From Nocardioides mangrovi (GTDB lineage Bacteria; Actinomycetota; Actinomycetes; Propionibacteriales; Nocardioidaceae), in the NCBI RefSeq assembly GCF_020073815.1, contig NZ_JAIQZJ010000024.1:1-46243 (forward strand): DNA of 46,243 bases. Reading direction: 5' to 3'. A program made the position numbers and the translations under genes. This document shows, piece after piece, positions 24,556 through 32,468 of the stretch (position 1 is the first letter of the stretch; every line of letters begins with the position of its first letter). The notes under the pieces are model-generated. The model did not search any database, was not told where the DNA came from, and saw only the letters and a program-made list of their open reading frames with translations.

Positions 24556-24938
24556 GCCGAGACCTTGGGCGCGTTGACGTCCTCGGGCAGCGCAGCCTTG
24601 GCGGTCTCGACGAGCGCGTTGAACGCGGCGACGTCGTTGACGGCCAGCTCGGCGAGGATCTTGCGGTCGACCTCGACGCCGGCCAGGTTGAGGCCCTGGA
24701 TGAAGCGGTTGTAGGTCAGGCCCTGCGCACGCGCGGCGGCGTTGATGCGCTGGATCCACAGGCGACGGAAGTTGCCCTTGTTCTTGCGCCGGTCGTTGTA
24801 GCTGTAGACCAGCGAGTGGGTGACCTGCTCCTTCGCCTTGCGGTAGAGGCGCGAGCGCTGGCCGCGGTAACCGCTGGCGCGCTCGAGGGTCGTCCGGCGC
24901 TTCTTCTGGGCGTTCACTGCCCGCTTGACGCGTGCCAC
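24552..24938 (-). CDS. rplT: 50S ribosomal protein L20
   Basis: 128 residues, normal for L20. It begins MARVKRAVNAQKKRRTTLERASGYRGQRSRLYRKAKEQ-type sequence, followed by RRKNKGNFRRLWIQRINAAAR. GTG start at 24938 with an AAGGAG ribosome site. The C-terminus is slightly extended. It sits 44 bp after rpmI in the infC-rpmI-rplT operon. Confidence 0.98.
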   Translation of the reverse strand: MARVKRAVNAQKKRRTTLERASGYRGQRSRLYRKAKEQVTHSLVYSYNDRRKNKGNFRRLWIQRINAAARAQGLTYNRFIQGLNLAGVEVDRKILAELAVNDVAAFNALVETAKAALPEDVNAPKVSA

Positions 24939-24982
24939 TGTCTTACTCCTTGTTGCTTGTTAAGTCGGGTGCGGGAGGCCGG

Positions 24983-25177
24983 TCAGAGACCGAGCATCTT
25001 CTTCGCGCGGGGGACGTCGGCCTTGGCGACCTCGACGGTGCCCGTCATGCGGCGGGTGACCTTGGAGGGCTTCTTCTCCAGGTTGTGGCGCTTGCCGGCC
25101 TTCTCGCGAAGGATCTTCCCGGACCCGGTCACGCGGAAGCGCTTGCCGGCGCCGGAGTGGCTCTTGTTCTTCGGCAT
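24983..25177 (-). CDS. rpmI: 50S ribosomal protein L35
   Basis: 64 residues beginning MPKNKSHSGAGKRFRVTGSG, the L35 signature, basic throughout. ATG at 25177, 86 bp after infC. That gap shows no clear hairpin terminator. Confidence 0.98.
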   Translation of the reverse strand: MPKNKSHSGAGKRFRVTGSGKILREKAGKRHNLEKKPSKVTRRMTGTVEVAKADVPRAKKMLGL

Positions 25178-25263
25178 CTCTTTCGTCTCTCTCTCGTTGC
25201 TGCAGATCGCACCGGCCGAGCGGACTCGGGCTGGCTCGACCGGCTGGTGGCGGTCTGCGAAGG

Positions 25264-25947
25264 TCAGGCGTCGATCTCGGGATCGAGGTTCTCGGAGCGG
25301 CCGCGCTCCTTCTTCTGCGCGACCGGGCCGGCGGCGTGGGCGGCGTCGCGCTCGGCGCGCTCCTCCGCCTCGATCGCGGCACGCTCGGCGGCGCGGGTCT
25401 CCTTCTCGGCCTTCATCTCGACCTTGGCGTCGGCCTTCTTCTTGTGCGGGCCGAGCACCATGATCATGTTGCGGCCGTCCTGCTTGGGCGCGGACTCGAC
25501 GAAGCCGAGCTCCGTGACGTCCTCGGCCAGCTTCTGGAGCAGGCGGAAGCCCAGCTCGGGGCGGTGCTGCTCACGACCACGGAACATGATCGTGATCTTC
25601 ACCTTGTCCCCGGCCCGGAGGAACCGCACGACGTGACCCTTCTTGGTCTCGTAGTCGTGCTGGTCGATCTTCGGGCGGAGCTTCATCTCCTTGATGACGA
25701 CGTTCGTCTGGTTCCGCCGCGCCTCACGGGCCTTCTGGGCGTTCTCGTACTTGAACTTCCCGTAGTCCATGAGCTTGCAGACGGGCGGCTTGCCCTGCGG
25801 CGCGATCTCGACGAGGTCGAGGTCCGCCTCCTGGGCAAGCTTCAGGGCCTGGTCGGTCGGCACGATGCCGACCGTCTCCCCGTTGGGTCCAACAAGACGG
25901 ACCTCGGGAACCCGGATCCGCTCGTTGATACGCAGCTCGGTGCTGAT
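25264..25947 (-). CDS. infC: Translation initiation factor IF-3, ATC start codon
   Basis: Binds the 30S subunit and checks start codons. The N-domain starts ISTELRINERIRVPEVRLVG; the C-domain contains VVIKEMKLRPKIDQHDYETK and IMFRGRE. A charged tail of about 50 residues (Glu/Ala/Lys-rich) extends the C-terminus. The start is ATC at 25947 after a GGAGGA site (25956-25951). An in-frame TAG lies four codons further upstream, so no conventional start can replace it without losing the conserved N-terminus. Rare infC starts are the known basis of IF-3 self-control in E. coli. Total 227 residues. Confidence 0.96.
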   Translation of the reverse strand: MSTELRINERIRVPEVRLVGPNGETVGIVPTDQALKLAQEADLDLVEIAPQGKPPVCKLMDYGKFKYENAQKAREARRNQTNVVIKEMKLRPKIDQHDYETKKGHVVRFLRAGDKVKITIMFRGREQHRPELGFRLLQKLAEDVTELGFVESAPKQDGRNMIMVLGPHKKKADAKVEMKAEKETRAAERAAIEAEERAERDAAHAAGPVAQKKERGRSENLDPEIDA

Positions 25948-26240
25948 GTGTCCTCCTGTGGCCTACTGAACCGGAAGTCCTTCGCCGGCCCGGGCCTCTG
26001 GGGTCCGAAATCAACAATGGCTTCCGCTGTCACAAGCGGAAGCCAGTCCGACGCTCCCCGAACGCGGGGCACGCCACCGAGCGAACCCAGATCCGTGGCG
26101 TACGGCGTACGCACCGGGATCGAGCCCTCGGGACCGGACCCGACGACCTGGTGGAGCGACGGTCGGTGCGGGTGGGAGGCGATCGTGCGGGCCTCCGCTT
26201 GTCTGATCGGCTCCGGCGCGGGTGCACCGGAACTGATCGG
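25948..26240 (-). promoter_or_regulatory. infC leader region with terminator-like hairpin
   Basis: This 293-bp stretch has no credible gene. On the minus strand, arms GGCTTCCGCT (26044-26035) and AGCGGAAGCC (26028-26019), a perfect 10-bp stem with a 6-nt loop, are followed by the U-rich ATTGTTGATTT. This looks like an attenuator within a long infC 5' UTR. A TTGACC at 26243-26238 could be a -35, but I see no matching -10. Confidence 0.6.
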
Positions 26241-26792
26241 TCAACAAGGAAGGGTAGCCGAAGATTCCGCTGCGGGCCGAATCCAGACGACCTGACCCCC
26301 CGCGCGGGCGATCGTCCAGCCCTCGGCGAGCCGGCGCAGATCGTCGCCCTCGACCACGAACCGCACCGGTCCGGCGACGTCCACGACCAGCGCGGCCGCG
26401 CCGTCCTGGAGGGCGGACTGCGCGGCCAGCTCGGCGCGCACCGGCACCGGCCGGCCCTCGGGGTTCCACGCGGCCAGGGACGCCGTACCGGTGAAGGCGA
26501 GCAGCGCGAGCCGCCCGTCGGCGCCCTGGAGCAGCACCGTGGCCATGTCGCTCGTCTTGTCCTGGGCCAGGCCGGCCTCGTCGACCTCGACCTCCCCGAG
26601 CACCGCGACCACGGGCACCAGGAGGCGGGAGCGCTGCAGCGCCGCCAGCGCCTCGGAGTAGGCCTGGGACGCCGACCGGTCGCCGTCCCAGGCGGCGAGC
26701 GCGGCGGCCAGCTCGGGGGCGGCGGTCCCGTCGTCGTCGGCGAACCCCGGGTCGGGGATCACCCGCGACTGGGTGGGGTCGGGCTCGAGCAC
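26241..26792 (-). CDS. SseB-like protein
   Basis: 183 residues, resembling the SseB N-terminal domain family: ELAAALAAWDGD...SRLLVPVVAVLGE, then TSDMATVLLQGADGRLALLAFTGTASLAAWNPEGRPVPV. Biochemical role unknown. I chose GTG at 26792 (VLEPDPTQS); a longer reading exists but its N-terminus is low-complexity Arg-rich. A -10-like CACAAT stands 6 nt before the GTG. It precedes infC on the same strand. Confidence 0.8.
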   Translation of the reverse strand: MLEPDPTQSRVIPDPGFADDDGTAAPELAAALAAWDGDRSASQAYSEALAALQRSRLLVPVVAVLGEVEVDEAGLAQDKTSDMATVLLQGADGRLALLAFTGTASLAAWNPEGRPVPVRAELAAQSALQDGAAALVVDVAGPVRFVVEGDDLRRLAEGWTIARAGGQVVWIRPAAESSATLPC

Positions 26793-26911
26793 CCGCCCAT
26801 TGTGCTCACCCGCCGCCGCCCGACCGAATCGGGCGCCGTCTCGGGTGGTCGGCACCGGGAGACGCCGGCCGTGTCGTCCCGACGCCGCGCGCGTCGCGTC
26901 GTACCTGTCAG

Positions 26912-26917
26912 TAGGCT
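26912..26917 (+). promoter_or_regulatory. -10 of leaderless promoter
   Basis: TAGGCT, 6 nt before the GTG at 26924. Confidence 0.55.
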
Positions 26918-26923
26918 GGCGAC

Positions 26924-27355
26924 GTGGACGACGCATCGTGGGCAGCCCTCGCGCTGAGCCTGACGGTGGCCGGCGGGATCTGGACGTGGTTCTCCTTCCG
27001 GCGCCGGGGCATCGCGTCAGGCCTGCGGGCGCTGGCGTTCACGCTGCTGCCGGTCGCGGCGTACCTCACCCGCACGCTGCGGCTGCTGGCCGACATCAGC
27101 CACGCCGTGTCGGTGTGGGCGAGCAACTTCGTGTGGCGGCCGACGGTCTGGCTCGGCCTGATGGTGCTCGGCGTGTCCGTGCTGCTCTTCGGGGTGTCCG
27201 CCCGGCTCCGCCGACGTGAGAAGCCCGCGGCCGAGAAGGTCGAGGGCGCCGAGCCGCGACGGCTCGGGCGTGCGGCGGCCGCCCCGGCCGCCCCGGCCGT
27301 CGACCCGGAGATGGCCGAGATCGAGGCGCTCCTGCGCAAGAGAGGGATCAGCTGA
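26924..27355 (+). CDS. Small conserved-looking membrane protein, function unknown
   Basis: 143 residues. Hydrophobic segments lie near 7-22, 36-50 and 74-92, followed by a basic, Ala/Pro-rich cytoplasmic tail ending EMAEIEALLRKRGIS. No recognised domain. The GTG start has a TAGGCT -10 6 nt upstream. Its stop shares a base with the next gene (TGATG), so the two are translated together. Confidence 0.8.
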   Translation: MDDASWAALALSLTVAGGIWTWFSFRRRGIASGLRALAFTLLPVAAYLTRTLRLLADISHAVSVWASNFVWRPTVWLGLMVLGVSVLLFGVSARLRRREKPAAEKVEGAEPRRLGRAAAAPAAPAVDPEMAEIEALLRKRGIS

Positions 27356-28575
27356 TGGGCGGCGCGTCTCTGGTGGATCGCAACCACCTCTGGTCCCGGC
27401 TCCAGGGAGCCGTCGAGAAGCACGGCGTGCCGCTGCCGACGCCGGCGTTCGTCGTCGACCTCGACGCCTTCGACGCCAACGCCGCCGACCTCGAGCGCCG
27501 CGCCGGCGGGCTGCCGATCCGGGTGGCGTCCAAGTCGCTGCGGATCCCGGCGCTGATCCGCCGCGCGCTCGCGCGCGACGGCTTCGAGGGCGTCCTCGCC
27601 TTCACGCTCCGCGAGGCGCTCTGGCTGTACGCCGAGGGCGTCACCGACGACCTGGTCGTCGCCTACCCGACGGTCGACAAGGGCGCGCTCGCCCAGCTGG
27701 TCGCCTCCCCGGACGCGGCCGCCGCCATCACCCTCATGGTCGACGACGTGGCGCACCTCGAGGTGGTCGACAGCGTCCGCTTCGACGCCGACACGGAGAT
27801 CCGGATCGCCATCGACGTCGACGCCGGCCTGCGGGTCGCGGGTCAGCACGTCGGTCCCAAGCGCTCCCCCGTGCACGACGTGGACGGCGTGCTCCGCCTC
27901 GCGCGGGCGATCACCGAGCGCGACGGCTTCCGCCTGGTCGGCGTGATGACCTACGAGGGCCAGGTCGCCGGCCTGCAGGACACGCTCCCCGACGCGAAGG
28001 CCCGGTCGGTGATCGTGCGGCGGATCAAGGCGCTCTCGATGTCGCAGCTGGCGACCCGCCGGCGTGAGATCGACGACGCGCTGCGCCGGATGGCGGCCCT
28101 CGAGTTCTGGAACGCCGGCGGGTCCGGCTCCGTCCAGGCCACCGCGGCCGACCCGGTGGTCACCGAGATCGCCGCCGGCTCGGGGCTGCTCGTGCCGACG
28201 CTCTTCGACCACTACCAGTCCTTCTCGCCGCGCCCCGCGTCGTACTTCGGGCTGCCGGTGAGCCGACGGCCCGGCCCCGGCATGGTGACCGTCCACGGCG
28301 GCGGCTTCGTCGCCTCGGGACCCGCTGGCGTCGACCGGATGCCGGTGCCGTGGGCGCCGGCCGGCCTGTCGCTGACCGGGCTCGAGGGGGTCGGTGAGGT
28401 GCAGACCCCGCTCACCGGGCAGCCGGCGGACCTGCTGCGGATCGGCGACCTGGTGTGGTTCCGGCCCGCGAAGTCCGGCGAGCCCTTCGAGCACACCACG
28501 ACGGTGCACCTGCTCCAGGGCAGCGAGTTCGTGGAGTCGGTGCCGACGTACCGCGGCTGTGGCCAGTCCTTCTGA
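27355..28575 (+). CDS. PLP-dependent amino acid deaminase/aldolase, alanine racemase-type fold
   Basis: 406 residues: an alanine-racemase-like PLP barrel followed by a D-serine dehydratase/D-threonine aldolase-like C-terminal domain. TPAFVVDLDAFDANA begins the barrel and the PLP Lys is in IRVASKSLRIP. RIAIDVDAGLRVAGQHVG and GVMTYEGQVAG are family segments. VTVHGGGFVASGP and LRIGDLVWFRPAKSGEP lie in the C-terminal domain. The substrate is probably a D- or beta-hydroxy-amino acid, but this cannot be fixed from sequence. Coupled to the upstream membrane protein and overlapped by the following kinase gene. Confidence 0.85.
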   Translation: MGGASLVDRNHLWSRLQGAVEKHGVPLPTPAFVVDLDAFDANAADLERRAGGLPIRVASKSLRIPALIRRALARDGFEGVLAFTLREALWLYAEGVTDDLVVAYPTVDKGALAQLVASPDAAAAITLMVDDVAHLEVVDSVRFDADTEIRIAIDVDAGLRVAGQHVGPKRSPVHDVDGVLRLARAITERDGFRLVGVMTYEGQVAGLQDTLPDAKARSVIVRRIKALSMSQLATRRREIDDALRRMAALEFWNAGGSGSVQATAADPVVTEIAAGSGLLVPTLFDHYQSFSPRPASYFGLPVSRRPGPGMVTVHGGGFVASGPAGVDRMPVPWAPAGLSLTGLEGVGEVQTPLTGQPADLLRIGDLVWFRPAKSGEPFEHTTTVHLLQGSEFVESVPTYRGCGQSF

Positions 28576-29122
28576 CGCCGCTGACGCCGCTGACGCCGCT
28601 GGCGTCGTCGACCTGCTGCTGAGCCGACCGTCGACGCTCGGCTCCGCACGCCTGCTGTGCATCGACGGGCCGTCGGGCTCGGGCAAGACCGAGCTCGCGG
28701 CGGCCGTGTCGGCGCTCGTCGAGACGCCGGTGGTGCACATGGACGACCTCTACGAGGGCTGGGACGGCCTCGCGGCGGTCGACGGCCAGCTGGAGAGCCT
28801 GCTGCGGCCGCTCTCCCGTGGGCTCCCGGGCGGCTACCGCCGCTACGACTGGCACGCCCGCGCGTTCGCGGAGACGGTCACCGTCTCCCCCGCCCCGGTC
28901 GTGGTCGTCGAGGGCGTCGGCTCGGGTGCGCGCACCGTCGCCGACCTGGTGACGGTGCTGGTGTGGGTGGACGCCGACCGCGACGTACGCCGGCGCCGCG
29001 GCCTGGAGCGCGACGGTGCGACGTTCGCGCCGTACTGGGACGCCTGGGAGGTCGCCGAGCGGGAGCGCTTCGCCCGGGACCGGACCTCGGTCCGCGCCGA
29101 CCTGGCCCTGTGGACCTCGTGA
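28559..29122 (+). CDS. Small P-loop kinase, uridine kinase-like
   Basis: 187 residues. Walker A is GPSGSGKTE and PVVHMDDLYEGWDGL resembles the uridine kinase substrate region. VVVVEGVGSGART and a basic lid RRRRGLERDG follow. The start is GTG at 28559, overlapping the previous gene by 17 nt, so the N-terminus MASPSDAADAADAAG is encoded by a 9-bp tandem repeat. Phosphorylation of a nucleoside or similar metabolite is inferred from the family only. Confidence 0.82.
   Translation: MASPSDAADAADAAGVVDLLLSRPSTLGSARLLCIDGPSGSGKTELAAAVSALVETPVVHMDDLYEGWDGLAAVDGQLESLLRPLSRGLPGGYRRYDWHARAFAETVTVSPAPVVVVEGVGSGARTVADLVTVLVWVDADRDVRRRRGLERDGATFAPYWDAWEVAERERFARDRTSVRADLALWTS
28573..28599 (+). repeat. 9-bp tandem repeat across a stop codon
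   Basis: TGACGCCGC occurs three times in a row. The first TGA is the stop of the deaminase-like gene; in the kinase frame the repeat encodes Asp-Ala-Ala units. A gain or loss of units would not shift either frame. Confidence 0.85.
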
Positions 29123-29126
29123 GAGG

Positions 29127-29588
29127 TCAGCGGTGGATCTGGCGCTCGGCGGTGAGGCGGAGGTCGCGGGCGGCCCTCTTGGCGCGCAGTCCGTCGGAGC
29201 CCTGGATGCCCATCGCGGAGACGGTGGTGCCGTCGGCGAGGTCGAGGGTGACCCAGGGGGCGCCGGGCGGGAGGTGGACGGCGACGACCTGCGCCCAGTC
29301 GTACTCGCGGCGGCGGTAGCCGTTGACGACCACCAGCCGGTCGGCCTCGGCGACCACGCGGGAGCGCACCAGGGCGTAGAACAGCGTGAACACGAGCAGT
29401 CCGAGCGCGACGAGGGTGCCGCGCTGGAACGCCGTGAACCGGGCGCGCGTCTCGTCGTCGAAGCCGATCCAGGTCAGCGCGCAGATGACCAGCAGCCCAC
29501 CGCCGAGGACCACCGCGGCGACGCGGACGCCGAGCGGCCGCCAGGTGTGCGGCAGCGTCAGCGGCGCGGACTCAGAGCCGGCAGGCAT
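29127..29588 (-). CDS. PH-like domain membrane protein downstream of hisG
   Basis: 153 residues. Two hydrophobic segments (about 18-40 and 57-76) precede a bacterial PH-like beta domain: EADRLVVVNGYRRREYDWAQVVAVHLPPGAPWVTLDLADGTTVSAMGIQ. Such proteins are common beside hisG in Actinobacteria, but their role is unknown. ATG at 29588 overlaps the hisG end by 17 nt. It converges with the kinase gene, 4 bp apart. Confidence 0.82.
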   Translation of the reverse strand: MPAGSESAPLTLPHTWRPLGVRVAAVVLGGGLLVICALTWIGFDDETRARFTAFQRGTLVALGLLVFTLFYALVRSRVVAEADRLVVVNGYRRREYDWAQVVAVHLPPGAPWVTLDLADGTTVSAMGIQGSDGLRAKRAARDLRLTAERQIHR

Positions 29589-30420
29589 GGATGTCGGTGA
29601 GCAGGATGCCGCGGGCACCGATCTCGAAGAGCTCGTCCATCAGTCGCTGGGCGCCGGCGCGCGGGACCATCGCCCGGACCGCCGACCACCCCTCCCGATG
29701 GAGCGGCGCGACGGTCGGGCTCTCGATGCCGGGGGTGAGCCGGACGGCGTCGGCGACCCGGTCGGTCGGGATGTCGTAGTCCATCATCACGTAGCTGCGG
29801 GCCACCAGGACGCCGTCGACGCGTCGCTTGAAGACCTCGAAGCCCTCGGGCACGGCGCCGGTCCGCGTGACCAGCACGGCCTCGGACTCGAGGATGGTGT
29901 CGCCGAAGACCTCCAGGCCCGCCTGACGGAGGGTGCTGCCGGTCTCGACGACGTCGGCGATCACGTCGGCGACGCCGAGCTGGATGCTGGTCTCGACGGC
30001 GCCGTCGAGCCGGACCACGGTCGCGTCGATGCCGCGCTCCTCGAGGAACGCCCGCACCACCCCGACGTACGACGTCGCGATCCGCAGGCCCGCGAGCTGG
30101 GCCAGGGACGTGTAGACGCCCGCCGGTCCGGCGAACCGGAAGCGGCTGCGGCCGAAGCCGAGGCCCATGACCTCCTCGGCCTTCGCGCCGGAGTCGGTGA
30201 GCAGGTCGCGGCCGGTGATGCCGACGTCGAGGGTGCCCTCGCCGACGTACAGCGCGATGTCGCGGGGCCGGAGGTAGAAGAACTCGACGGAGTTCTCACC
30301 GTCGGTGAGGGTCAGCTGCTTGGCGTCGTCGCGCTGGCGGTAGCCGGACTCGCGCAGGATCTCGGACGCGGCCTGGGAGAGCGACCCCTTGTTGGGGACC
30401 GCGATGCGGAGAAGAGACAT
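29572..30420 (-). CDS. hisG: ATP phosphoribosyltransferase, long form
   Basis: First step of histidine synthesis, ATP plus PRPP. The 282-residue length includes the C-terminal regulatory domain (about 210-282), which gives histidine feedback inhibition in long-form enzymes. LRIAVPNKGSL, GITGRDLL and the PRPP-site stretch DVIADVVETGSTLRQAGL are present. I chose ATG at 30420 (MSLLRIAV); a TTG at 30438 is also possible. It lies 23 bp after hisE. Confidence 0.96.
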   Translation of the reverse strand: MSLLRIAVPNKGSLSQAASEILRESGYRQRDDAKQLTLTDGENSVEFFYLRPRDIALYVGEGTLDVGITGRDLLTDSGAKAEEVMGLGFGRSRFRFAGPAGVYTSLAQLAGLRIATSYVGVVRAFLEERGIDATVVRLDGAVETSIQLGVADVIADVVETGSTLRQAGLEVFGDTILESEAVLVTRTGAVPEGFEVFKRRVDGVLVARSYVMMDYDIPTDRVADAVRLTPGIESPTVAPLHREGWSAVRAMVPRAGAQRLMDELFEIGARGILLTDIHACRL

Positions 30421-30443
30421 GGGTTGCCAGTGATCCAATGCTG

Positions 30444-30707
30444 CTAGAGGTGTGCGTAGACGTCGTCGAGCTCGATGCCGGTCGCGAGCATGAGCACCTG
30501 GGCGTGGTAGAGCAGCTGGCTGATCTCCTCGGCCGCCCGCTCCTTGCCCTCGTGCTCAGCGGCCATCCAGGACTCGGCGGCCTCCTCGACCAGCTTCTTC
30601 CCGATGAAATGGACGCCGGCGTCGAGCTCGCGCACGGTGCCGGATCCCTCGGGGCGGGACCGGGCCTTGTCGTTCAGCTCGGTCCAGAGCTCGTCGAACG
30701 TCTTCAC
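30444..30707 (-). CDS. hisE: Phosphoribosyl-ATP pyrophosphatase
   Basis: Second step of histidine synthesis. 87 residues, all-alpha MazG-like fold with IGKKLVEEAAESWMAAEHEGKERAAEEISQLLYHAQVLM holding the metal-binding acidic residues. GTG start at 30707. A TAGGCT -10 (30721-30716) overlaps the ribH stop, 8 nt before the GTG, so a separate leaderless his promoter is predicted despite the 11-bp gap to the rib run. Confidence 0.96.
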   Translation of the reverse strand: MKTFDELWTELNDKARSRPEGSGTVRELDAGVHFIGKKLVEEAAESWMAAEHEGKERAAEEISQLLYHAQVLMLATGIELDDVYAHL

Positions 30708-30715
30708 GGTCGACC

Positions 30716-30721
30716 AGCCTA
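30716..30721 (-). promoter_or_regulatory. -10 of leaderless hisE promoter
   Basis: TAGGCT on the minus strand, 8 nt before the GTG at 30707, within the ribH stop codon. Confidence 0.55.
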
Positions 30722-31201
30722 CGGCGTGGCCGTGGCGATCTCCTTCAGGGTCCGGGCGGTGAGCAGCGCGGCCGCCGTGGCCTCGTAGCCCTTGTCCTCG
30801 CGGGAGTGCGGGAGCCCGGCCCGGTCCAGCGCCTGCTGGTCGTTGTCACACGTGAGGACCCCGAAGCCGACGGCGACCGTGTGGTCGAGCGCGACCCGGG
30901 TCAGGCCGTCGGTCGCGGCGTTGCAGACGTAGTCGAAGTGCGGCGTGCCGCCGCGGACGACGACGCCGAGAGCGACGACCGCGTCGTACCCCTGGACCGC
31001 GAGCGCCTTCGCGGCCACGGGCAACTCGAAGGTGCCCGGCACCCGGAGCAGCGGCCCGCTGGCGTTGAAGTCGGCCAGGGCGCGCTGCGCGCCGCCGATG
31101 AGGCCGTCGGTGACCTGGCTGTGCCAGCTCGCCGCCAGGATCGCCACCTTGAGGTGGCTGGCGTCGAAGGTCTCGGTCTCGGGGGATCCGTCTCCGGACA
31201 T
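30719..31201 (-). CDS. ribH: 6,7-dimethyl-8-ribityllumazine synthase
   Basis: Penultimate step of riboflavin synthesis, 160 residues. VAILAASWHSQVTDGLIGGA, the substrate loop VPGTFELPVAAKALA, and DAVVALGVVVRGGTPHFDYVCN are the family motifs. ATG at 31201, 1 bp after ribBA. Last gene of the FMN-riboswitch run. Confidence 0.97.
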   Translation of the reverse strand: MSGDGSPETETFDASHLKVAILAASWHSQVTDGLIGGAQRALADFNASGPLLRVPGTFELPVAAKALAVQGYDAVVALGVVVRGGTPHFDYVCNAATDGLTRVALDHTVAVGFGVLTCDNDQQALDRAGLPHSREDKGYEATAAALLTARTLKEIATATP

Positions 31202-31202
31202 G

Positions 31203-32468
31203 TCAGGCTCCGTCCTGCGTCAGGTCGTGGGTGAGGTCGAGGTTGGGCAGGTCGTGGCCCATCCGGTCGCGCTTGGTGAGCAGGTAGGCGATGTTGTGGT
31301 CGTTGGGGTGCGGCGTGAGCGGCACCCGCTCCGCGACGTGGACGCCGAAGTCCTCGAGGTTGTCGACCTTGTCGGGGTTGTTGGTGAGCAGCCGGACGCT
31401 GGTCACACCGAGGTCGCGCAGCACCTGGGTGGCGGTGCCGTAGTGACGGGCGTCGGCCGGCAGCCCGAGGTCGAGGTTGGCGTCGACGGTGTCGCGGCCA
31501 CCGTCCTGCAGCTGGTAGGCCTGCAGCTTGGCGACCAGGCCGATCCCGCGGCCCTCGTGACCGCGCAGGTAGATCACCACGCCGCGGCCCTCCTCGACGA
31601 TCCGCTCGAGCGCCTCCTCCAGCTGGGGTCCGCAGTCGCAGCGGTCGCTGCCGAAGACGTCGCCGGTCAGGCACTCGGAGTGGACCCGGGTCAGCACCGG
31701 CTCGGAGCCCGACACGTCGCCGTGCACCAGCGCGATGTGCTCGGAGTCGTCGACGGTGATCCGGTAGCCGTACGCCGTGAACTCGCCGTGCTTGGTCGGC
31801 AGCCGGGTCTCGGCGACCCGCTCGACGAGGTTCTCGTGGCGCCGCCGGTAGCGGACCAGGTCGTCGATGGAGATCATCGCGAGGTCGTGCTCGTCGGCGA
31901 ACGCGCGCAGCTCGGGCGCCCGCTTCATCGTGCCGTCGTCGTTGACGACCTCCACCAGCACCCCGGCCGGCGTCAGCCCGGCCAGCGTGGCGAGGTCGAC
32001 CGCGGCCTCGGTGTGGCCCCGCCGGACGAGGACGCCGCCCTCGCGGTAGCGCAGCGGGAAGACGTGTCCGGGGCGGGTGATCTCCCACGGCTCGGTCGCG
32101 GAGTCGGCCAGCACCCGGGCGGTGTGGGCGCGGTCGGCGGCCGAGATGCCGGTCGAGACCCCGTCGCGGGCGTCGACCGAGATCGTGTACGCCGTCCGGA
32201 GCTTGTCCTTGTTGTGCGGCGTCATCAGCGGGATCTCGAGGCGGTCGAGCATGTCGGCCGGCATCGGCACGCAGATCACGCCGCTGCTGTGCCGGATCGT
32301 GAACGCCATCAGGTCGGGGGTGGCCTTGCTGGCCGCGAAGATGATGTCGCCCTCGTTCTCGCGGCCCTCGTCGTCCACGACGATGACGGCCTTGCCGGCC
32401 GCGATGTCGGCGATCGCCCGCTCGACCGTGTCGAGCCGGACGTTCGGGTGCTCGTGCGGGTGGCTCAT
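31203..32468 (-). CDS. ribBA: Bifunctional DHBP synthase / GTP cyclohydrolase II
   Basis: Supplies both riboflavin precursors. 421 residues: the DHBP synthase domain (about 1-205) has DDEGRENEGDI, RPGHVFPL and RRGHTEAAVDL. The GTP cyclohydrolase II domain has the zinc Cys cluster HSECLTGDVFGSDRCDCG, then YLRGHEGRGIGL. ATG overlaps the pnuX-like stop as ATGA. Confidence 0.97.
   Translation of the reverse strand: MSHPHEHPNVRLDTVERAIADIAAGKAVIVVDDEGRENEGDIIFAASKATPDLMAFTIRHSSGVICVPMPADMLDRLEIPLMTPHNKDKLRTAYTISVDARDGVSTGISAADRAHTARVLADSATEPWEITRPGHVFPLRYREGGVLVRRGHTEAAVDLATLAGLTPAGVLVEVVNDDGTMKRAPELRAFADEHDLAMISIDDLVRYRRRHENLVERVAETRLPTKHGEFTAYGYRITVDDSEHIALVHGDVSGSEPVLTRVHSECLTGDVFGSDRCDCGPQLEEALERIVEEGRGVVIYLRGHEGRGIGLVAKLQAYQLQDGGRDTVDANLDLGLPADARHYGTATQVLRDLGVTSVRLLTNNPDKVDNLEDFGVHVAERVPLTPHPNDHNIAYLLTKRDRMGHDLPNLDLTHDLTQDGA

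Noticed and set aside
26238..26243. TTGACC as -35 of an infC promoter
   Set aside because: No acceptable -10 was found 16-19 bp downstream on the minus strand, so it is mentioned only as a possibility.
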